Shown: positions 1 to 6,540 of the stretch, piece by piece
Layout of the letters: each line of letters opens with the position of its first letter
Numbering within the stretch: the first letter of the stretch is position 1
From: an uncultured Duncaniella sp.
GTDB taxonomy: Bacteria > Bacteroidota > Bacteroidia > Bacteroidales > Muribaculaceae
Reading direction: 5' to 3'
DNA: 16,661 nt
NCBI GenBank assembly: GCA_910588795.1
Contig: CAJURI010000052.1
Coordinates: 1-16,661, forward strand
Position numbers and translations under genes: made by a program
Notes under the pieces: model-generated
Seen by the model: the letters and a program-made list of their open reading frames with translations, nothing else
Told to the model about the DNA's origin: nothing
Databases searched by the model: none

Positions 1-153
1 CGACTCATAAATCTACCCTTAATCGTGTATTGGATGATAGTTGCGGATTTTAGGTCTATGTTTTCCCGGTCTGAAAGTTCTCCTGTTCGAGATGGCCTTA
101 AATATTCCTATAGTTCTAAGTCCTTGCTGTGGCGTTTAGGCCACGGGGCGGTG

Positions 154-1650
154 TCAGATGTATTTGCCGAGGTTGACGTTGCGCATGTCGCCCGAGGCGA
201 GGAATTCGGTGTGGAATGCCAGCGCGGCTTCGAGGGTGTGGGGCGTCTGTCCTCCGCGAGTCGACATCTTCAGGTAGTCGTGCAGAAGCTCGCGGTACAT
301 GGGGTGGGCGCAGTTGTCGATTATCACCTCGGCGCGCTGCACGGGGTCAAGGCCGCGCATGTCGGCTATGCCCTGGTCGGTGACGAGAATGTCGACGGAG
401 TGCTCGGTGTGGTCGACGTGCGACACCATGGGCACGATGTTGGATATCTTGCCCTCTTTTGTGATGGAGGGGCATGAGAAGATGGACACGTAGGCGTTGC
501 GTGTGAAGTCGCCCGATCCGCCTATGCCGTTCATCATCCTTGTGCCTGTGACGTGGGTTGAGTTGATGTTGCCGAATATGTCGGCCTCGAGGGCGGTGTT
601 CATGGCTATTACGCCGAGTCGGCGTATCACCTCGGGGTTGTTGGATATCTCCACGGGGCGTATCACCAGATGCTCCTTGAAGAAGTCGATGTTGCTGATC
701 ACTTCCTCTTCGACTTCGTTGCTCACGGTGAGGGAGCTTGTGGAGCCGAAGCTGCAGCGTCCGCTCTTCATGAGTTCGATCACGGCATCCTGTATCACCT
801 CGGTGTACATCTGGAAGGGGGGTATCTCCTTGGCGTCGGCCAGGCCGTAGAGCACGGCGTTGGCCACGTTGCCCACTCCTGACTGGATGGGGAGGAAGGT
901 GGAGGGGATGCGTCCGGCCTTCATTTCTCCGATGAGGAAGCGGCACACGTTGGCACCTATGAGCTTGGTGGTGTCGTCAAGCGGCGTGAAGGGCTTTACA
1001 CCTTCGTAGTTGTCGCTCATCACCACGCCTACTATCTTCTCGGGGTCGAGCTTGAGCACGGGCGATCCTATGCGGTCGCTTGGCTTGAAGATGGGGATCT
1101 CGCGGCGGTTGGGAGGATCGAGGGGGAGGTATATGTCATGAATGCCGTAGAGGGCGTGGCGCAGCTTCTCGTTGAGCTCTATCACTATGCGCTTGGCCAT
1201 CTTGGCTATGGTGGGGACGTTGCCTACGCCGGTGCCTACTACCACGGTGCCGTCGTCCTGGATGTCGCTGACTTCGATTATGGCGAGGTCTATGTCACCT
1301 ATGAAGCCGTAGCGCAGTTTCTGGGCGGTCTCCGAGAGGTGGAGGTCGAAGTAGTGTGCGTCGTGCGAGTTGATGCGCTTGCGCAGGTCGGGATGGTTCT
1401 GGTAAGGTGTGCGTCGGCCTATCGCGTTGGCTCTTGCCAGGATGCCGTCACACTTGTCGGATGTCGATGCTCCGGTGACGATGTTGATTTTGAATGGTTC
1501 GCCCTGGGCGTGCAGCTTTTCGGCTTTGGCGGCTATGGCCTGGGTGACCATTTTGGGAGCCCCGGGGGCTGTGAATCCGGAGAATCCGCAGTTGCAGTCA
1601 TTGTAGAAAAGGTCGGCGGCCTCTTCGGGAGTGAGAATCGGGAATCTCAT
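154..1650 (-). CDS. Acetyl-CoA hydrolase/transferase family CoA-transferase
   Basis: This 498-residue protein belongs to the acetyl-CoA hydrolase/CoA-transferase family, whose members move CoA between acyl-CoA and a carboxylate such as acetate, propionate or succinate in the cytoplasm. The start MRFPILTPEEAADLF is typical of the family. A glycine-rich CoA-binding stretch, SGVGNVANAVL, lies at residues 257-267. MYTEVIQD at 281-288 carries Glu284, which matches the family's catalytic glutamate that forms a glutamyl-CoA thioester. GIGGSGDF at 376-383 is the second conserved glycine loop. Length is normal and both domains are complete. It lies 39 bp after the small membrane-protein gene on the same strand with no recognisable promoter between them, so co-transcription is likely. 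In a gut Bacteroidales, a role in succinate/propionate or acetate exchange fits, but the exact acyl acceptor cannot be read from sequence. Family assignment is very sure; substrate is inference. Confidence 0.95.
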   Translation of the reverse strand: MRFPILTPEEAADLFYNDCNCGFSGFTAPGAPKMVTQAIAAKAEKLHAQGEPFKINIVTGASTSDKCDGILARANAIGRRTPYQNHPDLRKRINSHDAHYFDLHLSETAQKLRYGFIGDIDLAIIEVSDIQDDGTVVVGTGVGNVPTIAKMAKRIVIELNEKLRHALYGIHDIYLPLDPPNRREIPIFKPSDRIGSPVLKLDPEKIVGVVMSDNYEGVKPFTPLDDTTKLIGANVCRFLIGEMKAGRIPSTFLPIQSGVGNVANAVLYGLADAKEIPPFQMYTEVIQDAVIELMKSGRCSFGSTSSLTVSNEVEEEVISNIDFFKEHLVIRPVEISNNPEVIRRLGVIAMNTALEADIFGNINSTHVTGTRMMNGIGGSGDFTRNAYVSIFSCPSITKEGKISNIVPMVSHVDHTEHSVDILVTDQGIADMRGLDPVQRAEVIIDNCAHPMYRELLHDYLKMSTRGGQTPHTLEAALAFHTEFLASGDMRNVNLGKYI

Positions 1651-1689
1651 TGTGATGAAGGGTTTATTTTATGTTTCTGTTTATTGATA

Positions 1690-2148
1690 TTAGAATTTCC
1701 GTTCAAGTATCTGTGTGTCGAGGATCGCCTGACGCCAGCGGGCATAGTGGGCGTCCCTCTCTCTGTCGCCGGATGATGCCGGGGCGGGAGAGTCGTGCAT
1801 GAGTGGCCCGTCGGCTGATGTGTCGGCTGTCATATCCATATCCATTTCTTCGGTTATGGCCAGGGGCCGGTAGGAGGAATGCAGGCCGGCGGGGGCAGGC
1901 TTTGCGTGCACTGATGCCTCGGCGGGACGGGCTGCAGCGTGCATGGCGGGGGCAGGTGCGGCCGCACGGGCGCGGAACGTCTGCTGACCGCCGGACGCGC
2001 GGAAAGGCGCGGGGCGAGGCTGCTGACGCTTATGCTCCGTGGCTTTCTGTAGGTCTTCGTCACCTTTGCTCTCGGCTTTCTTCTTTTTAAGGAATTCCAC
2101 ACCTGCGCCGATGGCAAGGATCACTATCCATATTATTATATCCTCCAT
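1690..2148 (-). CDS. Small membrane-anchored protein with Ala/Pro-rich linker, function unknown
   Basis: I do not recognise a named family. The product is 152 residues from the start MEDIIIW. That start was preferred over an in-frame ATG at 2187 because the latter would lie inside the proposed promoter. Residues 3-18 form one hydrophobic helix followed by a KKKK stretch, so the N terminus is probably membrane-anchored with the rest in the cytoplasm. Residues about 30-95 are low-complexity, rich in Ala, Pro and Arg. The C-terminal end, WRQAILDTQILERKF, looks like a short conserved tail that I recall from small Bacteroidales proteins, in which a helix ends in a basic-aromatic motif. The gene is divergent from miaB and precedes the CoA-transferase gene by 39 bp. 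High GC and repetitive codons in the linker differ from the neighbours. It could be a scaffold or regulatory peptide; no function is assigned. Confidence 0.7.
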   Translation of the reverse strand: MEDIIIWIVILAIGAGVEFLKKKKAESKGDEDLQKATEHKRQQPRPAPFRASGGQQTFRARAAAPAPAMHAAARPAEASVHAKPAPAGLHSSYRPLAITEEMDMDMTADTSADGPLMHDSPAPASSGDRERDAHYARWRQAILDTQILERKF

Positions 2149-2163
2149 TTGCGGAAAATTTCG

Positions 2164-2171
2164 TAACTTTG
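2164..2171 (+). promoter_or_regulatory. Candidate -7 element upstream of miaB
   Basis: TAACTTTG matches TAnnTTTG exactly, and would give a leader of roughly 45 nt before the miaB ATG at 2223. No TTTG lies 19-21 bp upstream, so only half of the promoter consensus is present. Confidence 0.4.
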
Positions 2172-2188
2172 TGCAAAGTTTGCGCAAA
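2165..2188. promoter_or_regulatory. Two overlapping palindromes between divergent genes (candidate operator)
   Basis: AACTTTG-TG-CAAAGTT (2165-2180) is a perfect inverted repeat. It runs directly into TTTGCGCAAA (2179-2188), a perfect 10-bp palindrome. Together they cover the -7 box of the plus-strand promoter candidate, part of the minus-strand -7 box, and both predicted transcription start regions. Part of the symmetry comes from opposed TTTG boxes, so a regulator site is possible but unproven. Confidence 0.4.
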
Positions 2189-2216
2189 TATACTCAATCT
2201 TGCGCTATTTCCCAAA
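2185..2216 (-). promoter_or_regulatory. Bacteroidetes-type promoter for the small membrane protein and CoA-transferase
   Basis: Read on the minus strand, TTTG (2216-2213) is followed after 20 bp by TATATTTG (2192-2185), an exact match to the Bacteroidetes TTTG-N19-21-TAnnTTTG consensus. Transcription would start near 2180, giving a leader of about 30 nt to the ATG at 2148. Confidence 0.65.
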
Positions 2217-2222
2217 AAATCA

Positions 2223-3563
2223 ATGGAGCAAAACCGATCATTATATATAGAGACTTACGGCTGCCAGATGAATGTGGCTGACAGTGAGGTGGTGGCCTCG
2301 GTGATGGCTACCGTGGGGTATGACCTTACGGACGACATTGACAAGGCTGACGCCGTGCTGCTAAACACCTGCTCGATACGCGACAATGCGGAGCAGAAGA
2401 TCATCTCGCGTCTGGCGTTCCTGGCGTCGCTGCGCAGGAAGCGTCCGAAGTCGTCGCCCAGGCTCATAATAGGTGTGATAGGGTGCATGGCTGAGCGTGT
2501 CAAGGATGACCTCGTGGTCAACCATGGTGTGGATCTCGTGGCCGGTCCGGACTCTTATCTCGATCTGCCGTCGCTCTTCGCGTCAGTGGAGGCCGGGGAG
2601 AAGGCGGTGAATGTCACCCTCAGCACCACTGAGACCTATCGTGACATTATTCCGGCCCGCATCACGGGCAATCGTGTGTCGGGCTTCATAAGCATCATGC
2701 GCGGGTGCAACAATTTCTGCTCCTACTGCATTGTGCCTTACACACGCGGGCGCGAACGCTCGCGCGAGCCTGAGAGTATTCTTGCCGAGCTTGCCGATCT
2801 GCGCAAGCGCGGGTTCAGGGAGGCTACGCTCCTGGGGCAGAATGTCAACAGCTATAGTTATGAACGCCCCGACGGGAGCCGGGTCACGTTTCCTGAGCTG
2901 CTCGCCATGGTGGCCGATGCGGCCCTTGACATGCGCATACGCTTCACTACCTCGCACCCCAAGGACATGAGCGACGAGACTATCGATGTGGTGGCTTCAC
3001 GCCCCAACATATGCCGCCACATACACCTGCCTGTGCAGTCGGGGAGCAATGCGGTGCTCAAGTCGATGAACCGCAGGTACACCCGCGAGTGGTATCTCGA
3101 CCGCATCAGGGCCATACGCTCGCGCATACCCGACTGCGGCATATCCACCGACATGTTCACCGGTTTCCACGGGGAGACCGAGGAGGATTTCCAGCAGACG
3201 CTCTCGCTGATGCGCGAGGTGGGGTTTGACTCGGCATTCATGTTCAAGTATTCCGAGCGTCCGGGCACCCTCGCGGCGCGCACCATGCCCGACAATGTGC
3301 CGGAGGAGGTGAAGATCGAGCGTCTCAACCGCATGATAGCACTCCAGAATGAACTGTCGCAGGAGAGCAACCGCCGGGACATCGGCAAGGTGTTTGACGT
3401 GCTTGTCGAGGGGGTATCGAAGCGCAGCAAGGAGCAGATGGTGGGGAGGAACCAGCAGAACAAGACTGTAGTGTTCACGCGTGGAGCGTGCCGCATAGGT
3501 GACACCGTGAAAGTGAGGGTGATGTCGGTGTCGTCAGCCACACTTATCGGTGAATTGGTGTAG
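2223..3563 (+). CDS. miaB: tRNA-2-methylthio-N6-dimethylallyladenosine synthase MiaB
   Basis: MiaB is a radical-SAM methylthiotransferase that converts i6A37 to ms2i6A37 in tRNAs reading UNN codons. The protein is 446 residues from MEQNRSLYIETYGCQMN. Residues 1-125 are the UPF0004 domain, with Cys14, Cys50 and Cys88 as ligands of the auxiliary 4Fe-4S cluster. Residues 155-375 form the radical-SAM domain, with Cys162, Cys166 and Cys169 in RGCNNFCSYCIVPYTRG. The C-terminal 65 residues are a TRAM domain for tRNA binding. YGCQMN and VPYTRGRE favour MiaB over RimO or MtaB. An upstream in-frame ATG at 2169 was rejected: it would add 18 residues without family resemblance and overlap the promoter. 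The gene is divergent from the small membrane-protein gene and is followed by a hairpin at 3601-3638. All catalytic cysteines are present. Confidence 0.97.
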   Translation: MEQNRSLYIETYGCQMNVADSEVVASVMATVGYDLTDDIDKADAVLLNTCSIRDNAEQKIISRLAFLASLRRKRPKSSPRLIIGVIGCMAERVKDDLVVNHGVDLVAGPDSYLDLPSLFASVEAGEKAVNVTLSTTETYRDIIPARITGNRVSGFISIMRGCNNFCSYCIVPYTRGRERSREPESILAELADLRKRGFREATLLGQNVNSYSYERPDGSRVTFPELLAMVADAALDMRIRFTTSHPKDMSDETIDVVASRPNICRHIHLPVQSGSNAVLKSMNRRYTREWYLDRIRAIRSRIPDCGISTDMFTGFHGETEEDFQQTLSLMREVGFDSAFMFKYSERPGTLAARTMPDNVPEEVKIERLNRMIALQNELSQESNRRDIGKVFDVLVEGVSKRSKEQMVGRNQQNKTVVFTRGACRIGDTVKVRVMSVSSATLIGELV

Positions 3564-3600
3564 ACGGCATCTAACTTTTCGGTATGCTGCTTTGTTAAAA

Positions 3601-3638
3601 GAGTAGAAGGACGGTATTATCGCACCGGTCTTTTACTC
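3601..3638 (+). terminator. Hairpin after miaB, probable terminator
   Basis: Arms 3601-3615 (GAGTAGAAGGACGGT) and 3624-3638 (ACCGGTCTTTTACTC) pair over 15 positions with two G-U wobbles and one A-G mismatch, around an 8-nt loop. The 3' arm holds TTTT, paired with purines of the 5' arm, a layout like the terminator after the L31 gene. There is no separate U-tract after the stem, so it could instead be a leader structure of yqgE. Confidence 0.45.
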
Positions 3639-3665
3639 ACGTCGAAATTTTTAATTTGCTGAAAG

Positions 3666-4271
3666 ATGGATTACAAGTCGTTGCTGTTCAATATAGATAT
3701 CCATTCAGGGCATGAGCCTGCTCCGGGAGCCCTGCTCGTATCGGAACCTTTTCTGCACGAGGAGTATTTCAACCATGCCGTGATAGCTCTTGTGGAATAT
3801 GAGCCTAACGGAGGAGCGATGGGGGTGGTCCTTAACAATGAGTCGGACTATTCACTTCAGGATCTTGTGGAGGGTGTCACGGTCAAGGAGCCTGTGCCTG
3901 TGTACTGCGGTGGTCCGCTGGCTGCCGACCGCCTGTTTTTCATACATGCTCTCGGCGATATCATACCGGGCACACAGCCTCTGGGCAACGGCCTGTGGAT
4001 AGGGGGCGAGTTCGACCCCATGCTGTCGATAATAAATGACCGTTACGAGCTTGAGGGGAACATACGTTTTTTCCTCGGCTACAGCGGATGGAGCGACGGG
4101 CAGCTTGAAGAGGAGTTGTCGCGCAATGTGTGGGCCGTGTCGCCTATGACAGGCTCAGGCCATGAATTGCTGAAAGGTGACGGCGATGCCTATTGGCACA
4201 GGGCGGTGCGCTCTCTCGGATCTGACTTCCGTGGCTGGCTCTACCATCCCCAGAACCCTATGGTTAACTGA
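3666..4271 (+). CDS. yqgE: YqgE/AlgH family protein (UPF0301)
   Basis: This 201-residue protein is a member of the YqgE/AlgH (UPF0301, DUF179) family, a compact alpha/beta cytoplasmic fold whose biochemical role is not settled. Family hallmarks are visible in order: GALLVSEP at 21-28, HAVIALVEY at 37-45, GAMGVVLN at 50-57, YCGGPL at 80-85, and RFFLGYSGWSDGQLEEEL at 134-151. Length is normal for the family. The start at 3666 is the first ATG after a tight intergenic region. Upstream lie the hairpin and two imperfect promoter candidates: TTTG at 3591 with TATTATCG 20 bp on, and TTAATTTG at 3651. Neither fits fully. The gene converges on prmA with only 22 bp between stops. The AlgH name comes from an alginate link in Pseudomonas and should not be read as function here. 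Confidence 0.93.
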   Translation: MDYKSLLFNIDIHSGHEPAPGALLVSEPFLHEEYFNHAVIALVEYEPNGGAMGVVLNNESDYSLQDLVEGVTVKEPVPVYCGGPLAADRLFFIHALGDIIPGTQPLGNGLWIGGEFDPMLSIINDRYELEGNIRFFLGYSGWSDGQLEEELSRNVWAVSPMTGSGHELLKGDGDAYWHRAVRSLGSDFRGWLYHPQNPMVN

Positions 4272-4293
4272 TCAGATTTATTTTGGGGCTGTG

Positions 4294-5136
4294 TCAGCTC
4301 TTAAGATGCAGTGAGGCCCAGCGGTCAAGGACGGTGTGGTCGGCATACCGCAGTCCGAGCGTTTCGGCTGTCTTCATTATCACGGGGATGTCTTCCTCAT
4401 AGAAGCCGCTCAGGATCACCGATGCTCCGGGCGACAATGTGTCGGCATAGGCCGGCAGGTCGGCTGTGATGATATTGCGGTTGATGTTTGCTACGAATAT
4501 ATCCACGTCACGTATAGTGGCGAGCCTTGCGGCGTCACCCAGATGAAGGATGACGTTTTTGGTGTGGTTGAGTCTCAGGTTCTCTCCGGCGTTTTCGTGG
4601 GCAAACTCGTCGATCTCTATGGCATCCACTCTCGCTGCTCCGCGCATGTCGGCGAGTATGGCGAGTATGCCTGTGCCTGTGCCCATGTCCACCATCTTTT
4701 TCCCCTTGAGATCCATGGAGAGAAGGCGGCGGAGTATGAGGGTGGTGGTTGCGTGGTGTCCTGTGCCGAAAGCCATTTTGGGGTCTATGAGTATGTCATA
4801 TTCGCACCGGGGCACATCCTTGTGGAAAGAGGAGTGTATGGCGCACATCCGGTCTATGACTATCGGCTTGAAATAGTTCTTTTCCCACTCGGCGTTCCAG
4901 TCCCTTCCCTCCACGACTGAATGGGTGGCTGTTATCACAGTCTCCATGGGAAAATCGCGTATTACGCGGTCGAGTGTGTCGGGATCGAAATCTTCTTTCT
5001 TTATATATGCGGTCACTCCCTCTGAGTCGGGGACGAAACTTTCGTATCCCTCTTCGGCAAGCATTGCCGCGAGAATGTCGGTCAGTGTCTCGGAACAGGG
5101 TTCGAGTCCGAGCCGCACTTCGGTGTAGTCATTCAT
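4294..5136 (-). CDS. prmA: Ribosomal protein L11 methyltransferase PrmA
   Basis: PrmA is an S-adenosylmethionine-dependent methyltransferase that trimethylates ribosomal protein L11 at several amino groups. The 280-residue product has an N-terminal substrate-recognition domain (about 1-85). A class I methyltransferase fold follows: DPKMAFGTGHHATT (118-131) and MVDMGTGTGIL (148-158) form the SAM site, and ANINRNI (216-222) is the NPPY-like active-site loop. RDWNAEWEKNYFKP at 78-91 is a family signature. Length matches Bacteroidetes homologues. The ATG at 5136 is 6 bp after the stop of the 94-aa gene, so the two are very probably translated from one mRNA with the holin-like gene. It ends 22 bp from the stop of convergent yqgE, with no strong terminator in the gap. 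Confidence 0.96.
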   Translation of the reverse strand: MNDYTEVRLGLEPCSETLTDILAAMLAEEGYESFVPDSEGVTAYIKKEDFDPDTLDRVIRDFPMETVITATHSVVEGRDWNAEWEKNYFKPIVIDRMCAIHSSFHKDVPRCEYDILIDPKMAFGTGHHATTTLILRRLLSMDLKGKKMVDMGTGTGILAILADMRGAARVDAIEIDEFAHENAGENLRLNHTKNVILHLGDAARLATIRDVDIFVANINRNIITADLPAYADTLSPGASVILSGFYEEDIPVIMKTAETLGLRYADHTVLDRWASLHLKS

Positions 5137-5142
5137 GATGCT

Positions 5143-5427
5143 TTATCTTCCTTTTATGGCACGCGTCACCTTGAACAGCTTTCTTCCTGCGCGCCAGGCT
5201 ATCAACATTATATCGAGATATCCGAACGCACCGATCACTTTGCCTATCAGCCCTTTGGGTGCTCCGGGTTTTATGCCGTTTTTCTTTATTCCGTCGATGC
5301 GTGCAGTGATGCGCTCACGGTTCAGTTCCATGCGCGCTGCCGTGTAGGCCCGCACATAACGCAGCTCATCGAGTGTGTAGCCGGTCCAGTCGGGTGAAGT
5401 GTGGGGGAGTTGTTTGGAATTTGCCAT
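5143..5427 (-). CDS. Small basic protein between holin-like gene and prmA, function unknown
   Basis: I do not recognise a family with certainty. The 94-residue product starts at MANSKQLPHTSPDW (5427), only 2 bp after the stop of the holin-like gene. A longer in-frame reading up to 5631 was rejected because it overlaps that gene completely. Residues 17-55 are rich in Arg, Lys and Glu and look helical. Residues 62-82 (IGKVIGAFGYLDIMLIAWRAG) are hydrophobic or amphipathic, and the C terminus is strongly basic. It is followed 6 bp later by prmA. Its position after a YtxH-type and a holin-like gene resembles YqjK in the E. coli yqjD-yqjE-yqjK set, a small basic partner of membrane proteins. That link rests on context only. 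Confidence 0.75.
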   Translation of the reverse strand: MANSKQLPHTSPDWTGYTLDELRYVRAYTAARMELNRERITARIDGIKKNGIKPGAPKGLIGKVIGAFGYLDIMLIAWRAGRKLFKVTRAIKGR

Positions 5428-5429
5428 GG

Positions 5430-5768
5430 CTATTTCAGGAATAAGTGTGACAGGAAGCGTGCTATGGGATCGATTATCAACTGCTTGCGCAGGAGTATGG
5501 CAGCAATGAGCAGCACAGCGTATATCCCGGCCATTATCATGCAGGCTCCGAAGAGTCCTGTGCTTTTGGCAAGCAGCAGCATAAGCCCAAGCGATATCAG
5601 AAATATCACTATGGATCCTACGGCAAAGCATATCAGCACGATAGCTATGGACGAGAGAAGCACGGTGATCTTCTCAGTCGCTGTGAGTTTTGCATAATCG
5701 AGATTGAGATGAAGGGTCTCCTTGATCTCTAACCATATACTCGAGAATTGTTCGCGGATTTCAGGCAT
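5430..5768 (-). CDS. Holin-like small membrane protein (phage holin superfamily/YqjE-like)
   Basis: This 112-residue protein has a cytoplasmic amphipathic N terminus (1-30, EIREQFSSIWLEIKETLHLNLDYAKLT), then a long hydrophobic block at 34-67 and a second at 71-93, ending in a short basic tail. This is the layout of the chromosomal 'phage holin family' proteins (Holin-X superfamily), of which E. coli YqjE is a member. They are housekeeping envelope proteins, not lysis proteins, and no phage gene lies nearby. The gene is the first of a tight trio with the 94-aa gene (2 bp gap) and prmA (6 bp gap). Upstream, a 125-bp gap with a perfect inverted repeat separates it from the YtxH genes. I see no clear promoter in that gap. 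Role is not known; membrane location is sure. Confidence 0.82.
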   Translation of the reverse strand: MPEIREQFSSIWLEIKETLHLNLDYAKLTATEKITVLLSSIAIVLICFAVGSIVIFLISLGLMLLLAKSTGLFGACMIMAGIYAVLLIAAILLRKQLIIDPIARFLSHLFLK

Positions 5769-5809
5769 AAACTATGGGGTGGAGTGAGGAATGGTGGTAA
5801 CACAATACA

Positions 5810-5848
5810 ATAGGGGCACAATGGGATGGTGTGTCCATGTGCCCCTAT
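5810..5848 (-). terminator. Perfect 11-bp inverted repeat downstream of ytxH-type genes
   Basis: ATAGGGGCACA (5810-5820) and TGTGCCCCTAT (5838-5848) pair perfectly around 17 nt. An inner TGG/CCA can add three pairs. On the minus strand the stem is followed by TTGTATTGTG, which is moderately T-rich. It lies between the second YtxH-type gene and the holin-like gene, and may be a terminator or a stabilising mRNA hairpin that separates expression of the two groups. Confidence 0.5.
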
Positions 5849-5893
5849 GTGATGTCGTGTGGATTGTACGGCGTAATCAGTCGGCTTGATTGA

Positions 5894-6091
5894 TTAGTCG
5901 TCAATCTGGGTGGTCAGCTGCTCTACCAGGGCATCTATTTCATTGTCGGAGCAGAGTATGCCTTTCTTGCGGAGCAGGTCGGCTATGCGGGCACGTATGT
6001 CCTCACCCTTTTCAGGAGCGAAGAGGATGGCGGCACCTGCGCCGACGATTGCGCCTCCGAGGAAGGCATAGAGCATGGATAAGTTTGACAT
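5894..6091 (-). CDS. YtxH-type small membrane protein, second of a tandem pair
   Basis: This 65-residue protein has one N-terminal membrane helix (about residues 6-25), followed directly by APEKGEDIRARI at 26-37 and a helical cytoplasmic tail. The pattern GGAIxGAxxxxLxAPEKGExxR is the YtxH family signature. It is the same length as the gene just upstream (6176-6373), and the two align without gaps, so they arose by tandem duplication. This copy has a cysteine at 47 and an acidic tail ending in DD. YtxH proteins are linked with general stress response in Bacillus, but their molecular role is not known. The gap to its neighbour is 84 bp, with only a weak hairpin at 6142-6154. Confidence 0.85.
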   Translation of the reverse strand: MSNLSMLYAFLGGAIVGAGAAILFAPEKGEDIRARIADLLRKKGILCSDNEIDALVEQLTTQIDD

Positions 6092-6175
6092 AATGTTGTG
6101 ATTGTTAAGTTGTGTTAGATACGTAGTGGGGTCTGTGATGTCCCTGCCTCAGGGCATATGGGGCATTCCGGCGGA

Positions 6176-6373
6176 TTATTTGCCCAGTTCGTCAGCGATT
6201 TCGTCGGCAAGCTCCTCAAGCTTTGTCTTCTGAAGCTTGATCCCTTTGCTTTCGAGATATTTCACAATGTTCTTGCGGGTGTTTTCACCTTTTTCAGGGG
6301 CGAGAAGGAGTCCTACTGCGGCACCTGCTATGGCACCTCCTACTACTGCGAGCACAATGTTTAATGCTTTCAT
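6176..6373 (-). CDS. YtxH-type small membrane protein, first of a tandem pair
   Basis: This 65-residue protein starts at MKALNIVLAVVGGA (6373); an upstream in-frame extension to 6448 lacks family resemblance and was rejected. One membrane helix (about 4-24) runs into APEKGENTRKNI at 25-36, the YtxH signature, followed by a charged helical tail with several Lys and Glu residues. It is a gap-free paralogue of the next gene. It lies 167 bp after coaE on the same strand. A promoter candidate at 6501-6531 suggests it may be transcribed separately as well as by read-through. Function beyond membrane anchoring cannot be read from the sequence. Confidence 0.87.
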   Translation of the reverse strand: MKALNIVLAVVGGAIAGAAVGLLLAPEKGENTRKNIVKYLESKGIKLQKTKLEELADEIADELGK

Positions 6374-6500
6374 AACTGTTGTAATTTGTTTATTTTGGGC
6401 CTTTGGGCATTGCTGCTTGTAGGCTGGGGTTGATAATCTATTTTCCAAACACCATGCCCCCGGATATTGTTCACAGAGACGGCAGAAAATTTTTATGCCT

Positions 6501-6531
6501 CTAAATTACTAACAATTTTTCCCTTTGCCAA
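6501..6531 (-). promoter_or_regulatory. Weak promoter candidate for the YtxH-type pair
   Basis: On the minus strand, TTGG (6531-6528) is followed after 19 bp by TAATTTAG (6508-6501), seven of eight positions of TAnnTTTG. Transcription would start near 6495, leaving a leader of about 120 nt before the ATG at 6373. The 167-bp gap is AT-rich and has no other feature I can support. Confidence 0.33.
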
Positions 6532-6540
6532 GCATTTAAG

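Noticed and set aside
129..144. Small GTGGC/GCCAC hairpin downstream of the CoA-transferase gene
   Set aside because: Only five base pairs and no T-tract follows on the minus strand, so a terminator call is not supported. I see no other feature in 1-153.
25..477. Plus-strand ORF of 150 codons over the CoA-transferase 3' end
   Set aside because: It is the antisense reading of a clearly conserved gene, with no family resemblance and a compositional pattern set by that gene. Other long antisense frames over aarC-like, miaB, prmA and nusB were rejected for the same reason.
2169..2222. Upstream ATG extending MiaB by 18 residues
   Set aside because: The extension has no family resemblance, overlaps the divergent promoter boxes, and the usual MiaB N terminus starts just before the YIETYGCQMN motif.
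4286..4298. GCTG/CAGC mini-hairpin between convergent yqgE and prmA
   Set aside because: A four-base-pair stem overlapping the prmA stop codon is too weak to call a terminator.
5430..5768. Holin-like gene as evidence for a prophage
   Set aside because: No capsid, tail, integrase or lysin gene is nearby, and holin-superfamily proteins are common chromosomal housekeeping genes beside YtxH-type genes.
6142..6154. CCCTG/CAGGG hairpin between the two YtxH-type genes
   Set aside because: Five base pairs with no T-tract; may be chance in a GC-rich patch.
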